A stretch of 64,000 nt of DNA, taken from positions 702,501-766,500 of the forward strand of contig JAQPZY010001692.1 of the NCBI GenBank assembly GCA_029931535.1, in the 5' to 3' direction. Origin of the DNA: Margaritifera margaritifera (lineage: Eukaryota > Mollusca > Bivalvia > Unionida > Margaritiferidae). Made by a program: the position numbers and the translations under genes. Numbering within the stretch: the first letter of the stretch is position 1; every line of letters starts with the position of its first letter. Below are positions 54,200-64,000 of the stretch, piece after piece. The notes under the pieces are model-generated. The model saw nothing but the letters and a program-made list of their open reading frames with translations. It was not told where the DNA came from and searched no databases.

Positions 54200-56930
54200 T
54201 TTTATTACATATGCTGTGAAAGAAGAGTAAAGCACTGTAAAATATGCATGATAAGAAATTTTGCTAATATCTGGAATAGTGAAGATTATATGGACTTATA
54301 TTTACAGGTCATGCCCATATCTAACGTGAAATTTTCAACCCTGTACAGTATGTAATATGACAAGTCATTGGCATTTTACCCTATTCATTACTCAAACAAA
54401 ACAATGCTATGATAATGTCATCTGATTTTCCTCTATTAAAACAAAGCTGCATATATATATATCAATGTCAAAGTTAAGTAAACCTAATCCATATGCTTTG
54501 TATATCTGAATGGTGCACTTTTCTTTCCTCTGTGTGTCAGAGTGACCTGTCAAATTTGGTGAAAGCCAACAATAGCGATCTAATAAACAGAGGTATACTT
54601 CTATAGTAATGGGGTGGGGGTAACAATATCATATTTGAGGCCATTAATTTTGAATTTACAGTAAAATGCAACAGTAAAACCACCAATTAAATCCTAAAGA
54701 CATAAACCATGTGATTATTTCTGGCATTCTGAGATATCTGAACAAGTTTTGTAAGAAGTTGTTTAGAACAACATTAATGCAACTCCATGACATAAAAAGT
54801 GTCAAAAACATTATAGTAGCATAGAGGCCTTGAATTATAAAAAAAATTTCACTGGAGCCAGAAGGACTAGTGGATCAAGAAATTTACTAGTCCTGTTGAA
54901 TCTTCACTAGTTCTTCCCACAAAACAAAGTCAGATATGTATCTAGATTAACAACACTTTTATTTTGTAAATATCAAAATCATTCATAATTCAGAAGTACA
55001 AATCTTGCTTTATAAAATCATCATGGTTACTTGAAAATATTTACTACAAGTTCACAAGAAAAACAGTGACTGATTCTCCAAAACTTAACTGTTAAAAAAA
55101 AAGATTACTCAGTAAAACATTTTGAACAGCCTCGTTATCCAGAAAAAAACAAATAACCAAATAAGAGGAAAAGACAAAGACCTCATTCACACTATAGTAA
55201 CTCCACAGAGAGATGATTTAAGGCAGTACCCGTTGTGCTACAGTGAAAGCAGGGTGAAAAGAAATCTCATTATAGTAGAATAGGCATTGTGTGGGTTTTC
55301 ACAACATATACGAACCTTTGAGCAAAATATGTGTCTCCATGAAGCTAATCCTTTCAAGATGAAATGGTAAATCATATAAATAGTTCTGATGATGATGGCA
55401 CAACAATGGCAGTTTGACAAGTTCATAAGTCTGGTTTACTGTCTTTTAGTCTGAGTTTCCTCTGACCTTTCCTACTCCATTTTAGATATTTTGACATTTA
55501 TGTTGGGGTGTGAGGTCAGAGCTCATTGCCTATCAAAAAGTTGGTTTTAGCTGAAACCGCGTGATGTCTGCATTGGGTAGCCATTTACTACCAGGTCTAT
55601 CAAATTTAAGCGACCTTACATCAAGCCCTACCTGCATGAAATCGAGAGGAAGATTATTTATCTTCTCAGAAATTGTGAGTATAACATTCATTATGTCTTC
55701 ACTTCATTGACAGATTCATCAGGCAGAGAGCACATGTCAACGCGGTTTTTGTTAGTATCACCTGACTACCACATTGAAATATGCTCTCTATGTGATTAAT
55801 CTGGTTTTTCCAGGTTACTGCAACAGTGACAGGTTTCAGGTGGTTGTTCTCAGAATAAATATGTTGAAACTCAGGTGTCTTTTCCTTTTTACATTACGTG
55901 ACTTTCATTTAATATTTTTGAACTTTTTGTACAACAACATTAGAAGAGGTGTGTGTGTTGATATCATACAACTATTGGACCTCTGATGTCATGGATATGT
56001 AGGCTGCAAGATTTGGGTATTCACGTGACTAGCAATGCAATGGAGAGAACCAGGTCTGATTTCATCAATGCAGTAGTTTCATCTTGACTGTCAATGAATT
56101 AAAGACATAATGAATGTTATACTTGCAATTTCTGAGAAGATAAATCATCTTCCAACATCTTCCTTTGACACAAAACTGTACCTTATTAATCTAACAAAAT
56201 CGGTAAAGATTTATACAGCCTTGTTTTGAAATACGACTGGTAAAATTCTCATTTATTCTGACTCTCTAGTGGGGCAATTGAATCTTGGTTATTTACGTGA
56301 TAAGCTCAGAGAGAACTTGAACATTGTTCAATCATTCAGACTTTCAACAATTACCTATGACTGTGTAAACAAACAACTGAAACTTTACTAGCCATCGGAC
56401 ACTATTAAAATTATGAAAACCTTCAGTCTGACAGGAAATTTACTAGCCTCGGGCTAGTGGACTACCACTAATTTTGAAAGCAGGCATAACAAGTGTCATA
56501 ACATTATAGTGGCAAAAAAATTTCAGATAGTTTATCATGGATTTTACTACAGCAAGTTTTAATATTGGACCAATTAAATAGTATCCAGCATTCACTTATC
56601 TGACAGAATTTGACCTTTATGCTTTTTTGTTTTCTTTATCCTGTTACAGAAATATAGAGAATCCACTTTTATTAACTTGTACTTATTTCCGTGGACATCA
56701 AAGGTTGCTACAAAATATTATTATAAAAAAACAAAAAAACAACAACAACAAAGTACAATGATTTATCTAAGGAAACAGTTGGACCATTCTTCTCCAAGCT
56801 ACAAATTTAAGTAGCCACAAAATTGTTATTGTTTGCAAAACCTAAAAAAAATGATACTCAATAAAATTAAAGAAATTACAGTAATTCAATATGTAAATTT
56901 ATAAAAAAGACAAGTTAATCAAGAGATGAT
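54200..56930. other. Intron of the host gene
   Basis: No exon or element recognised. A 60-base segment around 54,880-54,950 (TTTACTAGTCCTG..GAATCTTCACTAGTTCTTCC) repeats one at about 47,885-47,960. Confidence 0.5.
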
Positions 56931-56933
56931 TAC

Positions 56934-57041
56934 CTCTGCTCCAATCTTCAATGGGCGTAAAGACTTGACTGGCACATAGCCACTTGATGCATCATGTACA
57001 CTTTGTGGTCTGTAATCCATCAGCTTATACTGCTGTGGAAC
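56934..57041 (-). CDS. Host gene, exon 3
   Basis: Acceptor ATTTTTAG, donor GCAGAG/GTAATC. Exactly 36 codons, phase 0 to 0: VPQQYKLMDYRPQSVHDASS then PVKSLRPLKIGAE. Confidence 0.75.
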
Positions 57042-57416
57042 CTAAAAATAGTATTTCAATTAAAAAACCACAGATAACATGGCTTATCATGTTATAATTG
57101 ATATAATTTCAATTTCACCTTTAACTTTTTCTTTCACTGGTGAGTAGTTAATGCAATTAATACTTCAAAGTAAAACAATGACTTAAAATTCCATGAAATT
57201 TTACTATATATATGAAAGAATGGACATAAAAATCAACATTTTTGAAAATGTAAATTAAATTATTTAAATTTTTTAATTAAAATTACTATATCTTGCTATC
57301 ACAAATTCTTCAGAATGATGCACATAATGGTATAATTCATACTTGAATGACACTAGGAGCACATGGAGTACACTGAATAACAGAGAATGAATTCGTAATT
57401 ATTGTTTACAATCAAT

Positions 57417-57620
57417 ACCGTATATACTCACATATAAGTCGATACCAACTGCAAACTGCATAGATCCCGCATAATGCGCCGGCAGATCAGGGTCTATGCA
57501 GTTTGTAAGGACTAATCAGTAGAACAAACAACATAGGCCCTGATCTGCCGGTGCATTATGCGACGGCAGATCAGAGTCTATGTTGTTTGCATTTGGACCT
57601 GGTTTATACGCGGGTATAAA
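57417..57620 (-). repeat. Double-hairpin MITE, copy 5 (inverted)
   Basis: Starts TACCGTATATACTCACATAT, ends TTTATACGCGGGTATAA; stems around GATCAGGGTCTATGCAG and CATAGGCCCTGATCTGCC. Confidence 0.75.
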
Positions 57621-57621
57621 T

Positions 57622-57832
57622 GATACTTGTTTATGTCAGGTCCAACTGCAAACAACACAGACCCTGATCCACTGTCACATAATGCACCAACAGATTACAG
57701 TCAATGTTGTTTATTCTACTTATTACTTCTAAAAAACTGTATAGACCCAGATCTGCCAGCACATTATGCGCCAGCAGATCTGGGTCTGTGCAGTCTGCAG
57801 TTGGAAATGACTTATAAGCAAATATATACAGT
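57622..57832 (+). repeat. Double-hairpin MITE, copy 6
   Basis: Directly adjoins copy 5 in opposite orientation; ends CTTATAAGCAAATATATACAG. Confidence 0.75.
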
Positions 57833-58024
57833 ACTCTGTGATGAGTAATGTCTGCTGAAGAATAAAAAAGAATGTTTTTCATGGTCAACATTACACAAAA
57901 AAATTTCAGTTTTTTTCTTCTCCTAATTAAATATATTTCTGATAATGAAATATGAAATATTTCTTATAATATCCATTTTCTAAAACTGCATTTAAATTCT
58001 ACTTCAGCAAGAAAAGAGAGACAG

Positions 58025-58395
58025 AGAGAACACACTAAAGATTATAACTGGGGACTTTTCTTTACACTACTTTTTCAATTGGAACTAACAAACATATTGA
58101 CAGAAAGACAAAAACTGGGGACTTTTCTTTATACTACTTTTTCAATTGGAACTAAAAAACATATTGACAGAAAGACAAAGACTGGGGACTTTTCTTTACA
58201 CTCCTTTTTCAATTGGAACTAACAAACATATTGACAGAAAGACAAAGACTGGGGACTTTTCTTTACACTCCTTTTTCAATTGGAACTAACAAACATATTG
58301 ACAGAAAGACAAAAACTGGGACTTTTCATTATACTACCTTTTCAACTGGAACTAACAAACATATTGACAGAAAGACAAAAATAAACAAACAAACA
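58025..58395. repeat. 67-bp tandem repeat, five copies
   Basis: Units GGGGACTTTTCTTTACACTA followed by CTTTTTCAATTGGAACTAAC and CATATTGACAGAAAGACAAA. The last copies are slightly diverged. In the intron between two host exons. Confidence 0.9.
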
Positions 58396-58411
58396 AATTG
58401 ACACAACTTAC

Positions 58412-58492
58412 TTTTAGGTTAAAATATGGTACTTTCCTTTTTACTACAACTTCAAGTGGTCTGAAGGGCACAGTGCCAAGTGCATCAGGGGC
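58412..58492 (-). CDS. Host gene, exon 2
   Basis: Acceptor CTTTTTGCAG, donor CTAAAA/GTAAGT. Exactly 27 codons, phase 0 to 0: APDALGTVPFRPLEVVVKRK and PYFNLK. Confidence 0.8.
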
Positions 58493-58849
58493 CTGCAAAA
58501 AGAGTAACATAAAGCATGCAATTACATGTTTATTACATACCAAGGCATTGATTATTAAAATTAAAGTGAGATTTTACTCTTAGTAGCTCTACTTTACTTA
58601 AGGAAACTTCTGAAATTTCTAATTTTACTGATATAATTATTCCAGTCTTTAAGAATTATAAGAGCAGAATTTCTCCAAGTCTCAAAATTTCTCCTCAGGG
58701 AACTAAAACAAGAGTCCCTCAAAGTGACTGATGCTCTACTGAATGACAAGAATTTCCAGGAATCTAAGATAAGATCATTTCTTCTAGTTTTCAAAGTATT
58801 CACCATTATCATTCAGAACCATTTAAATACTGCAAGAAGTGTTTTAATG

Positions 58850-60690
58850 AAAACCCCTCATTAATGTCACCATTCATACAAGAATAGTAGTGATAACAAG
58901 ATTTTTGAGATAGCTATGGTGCCATGTTGGAGGTCAGATGAACACCATTTTCATTAGAGCTAGCTACTTAATGCTGTAGTGTTTTAGTGACAACCCCATG
59001 TCAATATGACCATCTGTTCAGAAGTAACCATATAAAGATTTTCCAGCTGGCCATCAAGGCAGTCATTTTGGAGGTTGTTCCACCATCATAGAAATACAGG
59101 CACAAATATATGTTGCAAGAAAGAAGTAGCTTAAAAGAGAAAATGTTGGAAGGGCCATCCATTCTGGAGAAGAATCTTTTGCAAGATTTGTCAAATATTG
59201 GGGGGAGGGGGTCACATTAGCATCATTTTCATTAAGACCAACAACATATAGAGAGAAGTGTTTAAATGAAAATCACATGTCAAATGACAATCCCTTAAGA
59301 AGTATTAATGATAACAAGATTTTCAAGATGGCCACAATGGTCATCATGTTGAAAGTTTGATCAGTACCATGTTTATTTAGGAGCAACTAGATATCGTAAG
59401 AATCGTTTAGTAAAATCCCCACGTCACTATGACTATCCATTCAAGAGAAGCAACTATAACAAGATTTTCAAGATGTCCACCTTAGCAGCCATATTGGGTG
59501 TCAGATCAGCACCTTCTTCATTTAGGATGAACTAGACACATAAGTCTTTTTAGTGAAAACCCCATATCACTATAGTCATCTATTCAGGAAAAGTAGCCAT
59601 ATAAAAATGTTCAAGATGGTCACCATGCAAGCCATATTGTATGTTAGATTGGGATCATTTTTATTTAGTACCAACCAGACATGATGAGACATCTTTTGGT
59701 TAAAACTCCATGTAGTTATGGCCATCCATTTAGGAGAAGTTGTGATAAAAAGATTTGGTGGCCATGTTTGAGGTCTAATTGGTACAATTTCTTTTTTATA
59801 TCATGTAGATCTTACAAGTGTTTGAGTAAAAATCCCATGCAGATATGACTATCCATTGAGGAGAATAAGTGGGAACAATATTTTCAAGTTGACCACCATA
59901 TTGGATGTAAGATCAATACTATTTTCATTTAGGACCTATAAGACATAACATGAAGTCTTTTAGTGAAAATCCTATGCTGATATGATCATCTGTTTAGTTA
60001 GAGTATTGATAACAAGATTTTAACGTTAGATGTCCAAGGCATGTCCGACAGACAGGAGTTTAATTTAGGACCAACCAGACATAGTGAGAAGTAATTTAGT
60101 AAAATCACCTTGTCAATATGACCAACCAATCAAGAGGAGTATCGACAATAATATTTTCAAAATGGATACCATGACAGCCACAATGAATGTCAGAGCAGCA
60201 CAATTTCCAATTATGACCAACTAGACATCATAAGAAGTCTTTTATTGGAAGTCCCATGTCGATACAACCATCCATTCAGGAGGAGTAGTGATAACAAGAT
60301 TTTCAAGATGGCCACCATGGCAGCCATATTGGATCTCATGTTGGCACAATTTCATTTTGGACCAACTACACTTCATACGAAGTCTGTCAGTGAAAATGCC
60401 ATGTCAATATGACCATCCATCTAGGAGTAGTGATAAGATTTTCAAAATATTGGATGTCAAACTGGAACCAGTTTCATTTTTGACCAACTAGACTTCATAA
60501 GAAGTCTTTTAGTAAAAACCCTATGGTGATATGATCATATGTTTAGAAGCAGTAGTGATAACATGATTTTCGAAATGGCTACCTTGGTGGTCATATTAGC
60601 TGTCTGAGAATGCCCATTTTCATTTAGGATGAACTAGACTTTGGGATGAATGTGTCTGTAAAGTTTGATGGCAATCATCCTAGTAGTTTA
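58850..60690. repeat. About 145-bp satellite array 1, about 13 units
   Basis: Recurring words at about 145-base spacing: AACCCCATGTCAATATGACC, then ATCCATTCAGGAG, AACAAGATTTTCAAGATGGC, CAGCCATATTGGATGTCAG, ACCATTTTCATTTAGGACCA. Units are strongly diverged. No gene. Confidence 0.85.
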
Positions 60691-60699
60691 TGAATAGTA

Positions 60700-62210
60700 G
60701 TAATAACAATCTTGTGCTAACAGATGCTATTTGCTTTAGCCATATATGATGGCAAATAAGCATTGTATGTAAAAAATTTAAAGGCCTTCAAACCAGGATG
60801 CTTTCTGTTAAATTTTATCAAAATCTGTTTAATATTTTTTGAGGAGTTATTTACAGGCTTTTAAAAGCCTTCATACAAAGATGTTTGAATCATCATTGAT
60901 TTTAAAAATCTGTTGAGCAGTTTCTAAAAAGAAGTGATCTAAAGATATTTTTTTCTTTCTGACTTTTAGTAATGGTGACAATACTGGATTGTGGATTAGC
61001 ATTATTTGTGCAAACTTAAAAGGCTTTCATGCCTTGGTGCTTTCTGTGAAATTTAGCCAAATTATGTTGGTCCCTTGGCAGGTACTTTACTCCAACTGCC
61101 TCAGCACTAAATAATCTGTTTCTGTGCTATAAAACACCAAACCAAATCAGATTCTGCTGACCGTGTTTGAAGAAGTCATTTCTATTTTAAGTAGCAATGG
61201 TCATATTTGATGTTGGATCAGCATAATTTGTACAAACTTGAAAGGCTTTCATGTTAGGGTGCTTTCTGTCAGATTTGGTAAATTTCTATTGAATTTTTTT
61301 TGAGAAGAATTAATTTTAATGTTTTTCTATTGTTTGTAACAGTGACCATATTTGATGTTGGATTGGCATCATCTGTAAAAATGTAAAAGACCTTCATACC
61401 AGTTTGTTTTCTGTCAAATTTGGTAAAATTCTTTAAGGCAGTTTTGATGAAGAAGCCGTTTAAAAGTGTTTCTATGTTCGGTAAGAAAGGCCACACTTGA
61501 TGGTGGATTGGCATAATTTGTAGAATTTTATAAGTCCTTTATTACAGGATGTTTTCTGTCAAATTCGGTCAAATTCTGTTGGGCAGTTCTTAATAAGAAG
61601 CCATTTCAAGTTTTCCCTATTTTTAGTAATTGCAGCTTTATTTTATGGTGGATTGGCATCATTTGTATATATCTGTAAGGAACTCCATGCCTAGATGCTT
61701 TCTGTCAAACTTGGCCAAATTCTGTGGAGTGGTTGTTGAGAAGAAGTTGTTTCAAGTATTTTTTTCTATTCTTAGTAATGACAGCCATATCTGATGGCAT
61801 ATTGGTATTATTTGTAAAAACCTGAAAGGTATTCCAATCTGGATGCTTTCTGTCGAATTTGATCAAATTCTGATGAGCATTTCTTTTTAAGAAACCTTTT
61901 TTAAAGTTTTTCTTTTAGTTTTAGTAGTGATGGACATACATATTGGTTGATCACGATCATTTGTTCAAATATGAAAGGCCTTAATCCATGATGCTTTCTA
62001 GCAAATTTGGTAAAATTCTTAACTTAAAAGGCCTAGATTTTTTTAGACAGTTTTTAAGAAGAAGTCATTTAATATTTTTTCAAATTTGTTTAAGTATTGT
62101 GGCTATATTTGATGACAGATTGGCATCATTTGTTTAATATGAAAGGCCTGTATATCAGAATGCTCTGTGCCAAATTTGACTGATATTGCTAAAGTGGTTT
62201 TTGAGAAGTT
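60700..62210. repeat. About 146-bp satellite array 2, nine units
   Basis: Units marked by GCTTTCTGTCAAATTTGG at about 146-base steps (61,260; 61,405; 61,549; 61,696; 61,843; 61,989), with GACAGCCATATTTGATGG and TGGCATCATTTGTAAA. The shared CAGCCATATT-GAT core and period suggest a diverged branch of array 1. Confidence 0.85.
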
Positions 62211-62270
62211 GAAAATAGCAAATGTTGGCAGATGCACAATGAATGACTCATGACAGACACAAGGACCTAC

Positions 62271-62310
62271 CATAAGCTCAATTAGCCTTACAGCCAGGTG
62301 AGCTAAAAAC
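62271..62310. other. AGCTCA/TGAGCT hairpin at the end of the array
   Basis: Stem AGCTCA and TGAGCT around 20 bases, followed by CTAAAAA. A Helitron-like 3' end with CTRR is conceivable; weak. Confidence 0.3.
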
Positions 62311-62391
62311 CATAATCTCCTGAAAAATGAATTATTTTCAGAGTTACTTATGAGAATAGTGCAAATAAGATTAGCATAAAAGTGTCCTTAC

Positions 62392-62522
62392 CATGTCATC
62401 CTTAACATTTGGAGGTACATATGTAGCAAACTGATGCAAGGCAATTTTCTCTGAGGAGAGTTCAAGGTCAGCTGGTATAAATTCATTCTTCTTCTCACTG
62501 TCGACCTTATCCTTGTTCTCTT
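62392..62522 (-). CDS. Host gene, exon 1 of those seen
   Basis: Acceptor TTTTTACAG, donor GACATG/GTAAGG. Two bases, then 43 codons to phase 0: ENKDKVDSEKKNEFIPADLE and HQFATYVPPNVKDDM. Because it begins at an acceptor, the gene continues beyond 62,522. With the next exons this is a proline-rich protein with repeated short beta-like segments. A ciliary central-apparatus protein (CFAP221-like) came to mind but cannot be confirmed here. Confidence 0.75.
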
Positions 62523-62523
62523 C

Positions 62524-62705
62524 TGTAAAAAGAAAGCAAGCTGCACTTTTCCCTCAATATAACTCATGAGAAAGCAAGCTACACTTTTCCCTCAATATAA
62601 CTCATGAGAAAGCAAGCTACACTTTGCCCTCAATATAACTCATGAAAAAGCAAGCTACACTTTTCCTTCTAAATAACTCATGAGAAAGCAAGCTACACTT
62701 TTAAC
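62524..62705. repeat. 36-bp tandem repeat, five copies
   Basis: GAAAGCAAGCTACACTTTTC followed by CCTCAATATAACTCAT, starting at the splice acceptor of the exon at 62,522. Confidence 0.9.
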
Positions 62706-62749
62706 TCATGAGCATTGGGGTCCATAAACATCAATTGCAGCATAAGCAA

Positions 62750-63745
62750 GGGCAAAAGATACCGAGGAACACTCAAATTCTAGTTAACACAAACAATTGG
62801 CAGGGGTGGGGTGGGGGAAGGTGCTAGCAAGTTTTCGTTGATACATGAAAATTGAAATCTCCTTTGTCCTACACAAATATTTGTATAATGGATTTAAATA
62901 TTAATGGATATTAAATCTTTAGAAGTCAATTAAAGTCAATCAATTGATGACTGACTTTTAATATAAATCAAGTTGACATGCAGTACTCACAAATTCATAC
63001 ATCAGTAAAATTTGAGTTGCCTCCCTCTCAGTGTCAAAGCAAGTCTATCCATCATAAACAAACACGAATGAACTAAAGTTCCAAGCTACAATTACACTCA
63101 TAAACTGCTGAAGCCAACTCCAGCTTTCTGTGCTTAGTATTTGTCTTTCATATTACTAGGGTTGATAAAAATAGAAAAAACAAATTTCACTGACAAAAGT
63201 AAACAACAATAGAGGTCTATTTTACTGGTAACATTTTCTGTAGATAATGTTAATTATCAATGTATTTAAGAAAAAACAATTGTTCTCAACTGGGGATTTT
63301 TCCACAATTATGGGAATAAGTCCTGGGCCCATTATTTGGTGCTGGTGGGGATATAACCAAGAAGGAGTAATTTTTTTTTTCCCTGAAAATGCTAAAATTG
63401 TGAATCATTAATATAGGGATATGGTCCCATTTTCTGCCCCTGAAGATCCCTGCAAATCCCTCTGAACATATGTATGGTTGTAGTTTGATATGGTATTCAA
63501 ATTTCTTGTCCTAAAATTAACACATTTTTAGTACTCTGGATTTAAATGCCAACCATCTGCATCAGAATCATAGTTTATCCTACATCTACCACATTAATAT
63601 ACAGCTATTTAATTAATTAGTTACATTTTATTGTTCTCTTTCAACTGATCCACTGATTATGCTCTCCCTGCTCATTAGCATATTCAGTGTTGCACCTTTA
63701 GTGGGCCCAAGGAACAGACTTCCACCCCAAACTGCCAAGTGTCCC
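62750..63745. other. Intronic host sequence
   Basis: No exon or element recognised. Confidence 0.4.
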
Positions 63746-63751
63746 CCTAAA

Positions 63752-63832
63752 TTTAACAAATCCCCATATCTTGATCATTATAGGAGGACCCTCTGTTCTC
63801 CTATAATGATCAAGATATGGGGATTTGTTAAA
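63752..63832. repeat. 35-bp perfect inverted repeat
   Basis: Arms 63752-63786 and 63798-63832 are perfect reverse complements with an 11-base spacer (GACCCTCTGTT region). Longest perfect fold-back in the host part of the window. Confidence 0.9.
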
Positions 63833-64000
63833 AGTCCCCCTGACAGCTCAACCAAGGTGTAACTATTGACAGCCCAAGTGTTGGCATAAAATGCTTTTTT
63901 TGAGGGATCAAGGAAACTGGAGAACTTTCAAAAAATGTAACGCTGACTGTACAACAAGTTTTATCACTTATATTAAGCACTTTTGGCTCAGATATTGGTG

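Noticed and set aside
1..64000. tRNA or rRNA genes
   Set aside because: No cloverleaf with A and B boxes and no rRNA-like stretch was recognised by eye; a tRNAscan run would be decisive.

Overview
The window reads as an animal nuclear genome, AT-rich and intron-rich, carrying several generations of integrated DNA-virus or Polinton-type elements. The mix (BIR proteins in a viral element, Penelope, LINE, hAT, fold-back repeats, long minisatellites) fits a lophotrochozoan such as a bivalve, but nothing seen fixes the species.

Region A (1 to about 9,545) is part of a compact DNA-virus-like element whose left end lies outside the window. On the minus strand it has an F-box-like repeat protein, two BIR (IAP-type) genes and a broken protein-primed family B DNA polymerase, separated by 0 to 9 bases from stop to next start. 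A back-to-back TATA promoter at 6,243-6,377 divides the polymerase from a CCHC zinc-knuckle gene. A second divergent promoter at 7,851-8,083 drives a minus-strand pair (58 aa acidic protein, then a Q/E-rich protein) and a plus-strand 76 aa protein; a 197 aa duplicated-helix protein follows. Three of these transcription units end in a stem-loop and downstream purine box of the kind used by replication-dependent histone mRNAs. This is the most unusual observation in the window. A 42-bp near-perfect inverted repeat and three 38-bp tandem repeats close the region.

Region B (about 9,600 to 22,170) is a nearly complete but decayed Polinton/adintovirus-like provirus. It has a zinc-ribbon/phospholipase A2-like protein and a retroviral-type integrase on the plus strand. 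On the minus strand it has a family B polymerase followed by a Walker-A helicase remnant and an HNH nuclease (probably one fusion gene with most of the helicase deleted), penton-like and fibre-like genes, an adenain-type protease, minor capsid proteins and a major capsid protein. At least eight genes carry in-frame stops, homopolymer frameshifts or both, so B is a fossil. No separate packaging ATPase was found.

Region C (23,551-26,227) is a 2.7-kb remnant with terminal inverted repeats and a 5-bp target duplication, holding the N-terminal part of a third, different family B polymerase.

From 26,300 onward the sequence is host: a Penelope-like retroelement with direct repeats (27,340-32,045), a hAT transposase fragment (33,733-34,161), a 39-bp minisatellite (36,409-37,290), six copies of a double-hairpin MITE, a LINE (50,290-52,862) and about 145-bp satellite arrays (58,850-62,210). 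A minus-strand host gene of at least nine exons (62,522 down to 41,065), with phases that agree from exon to exon, runs through the right third. Its product is not identified.
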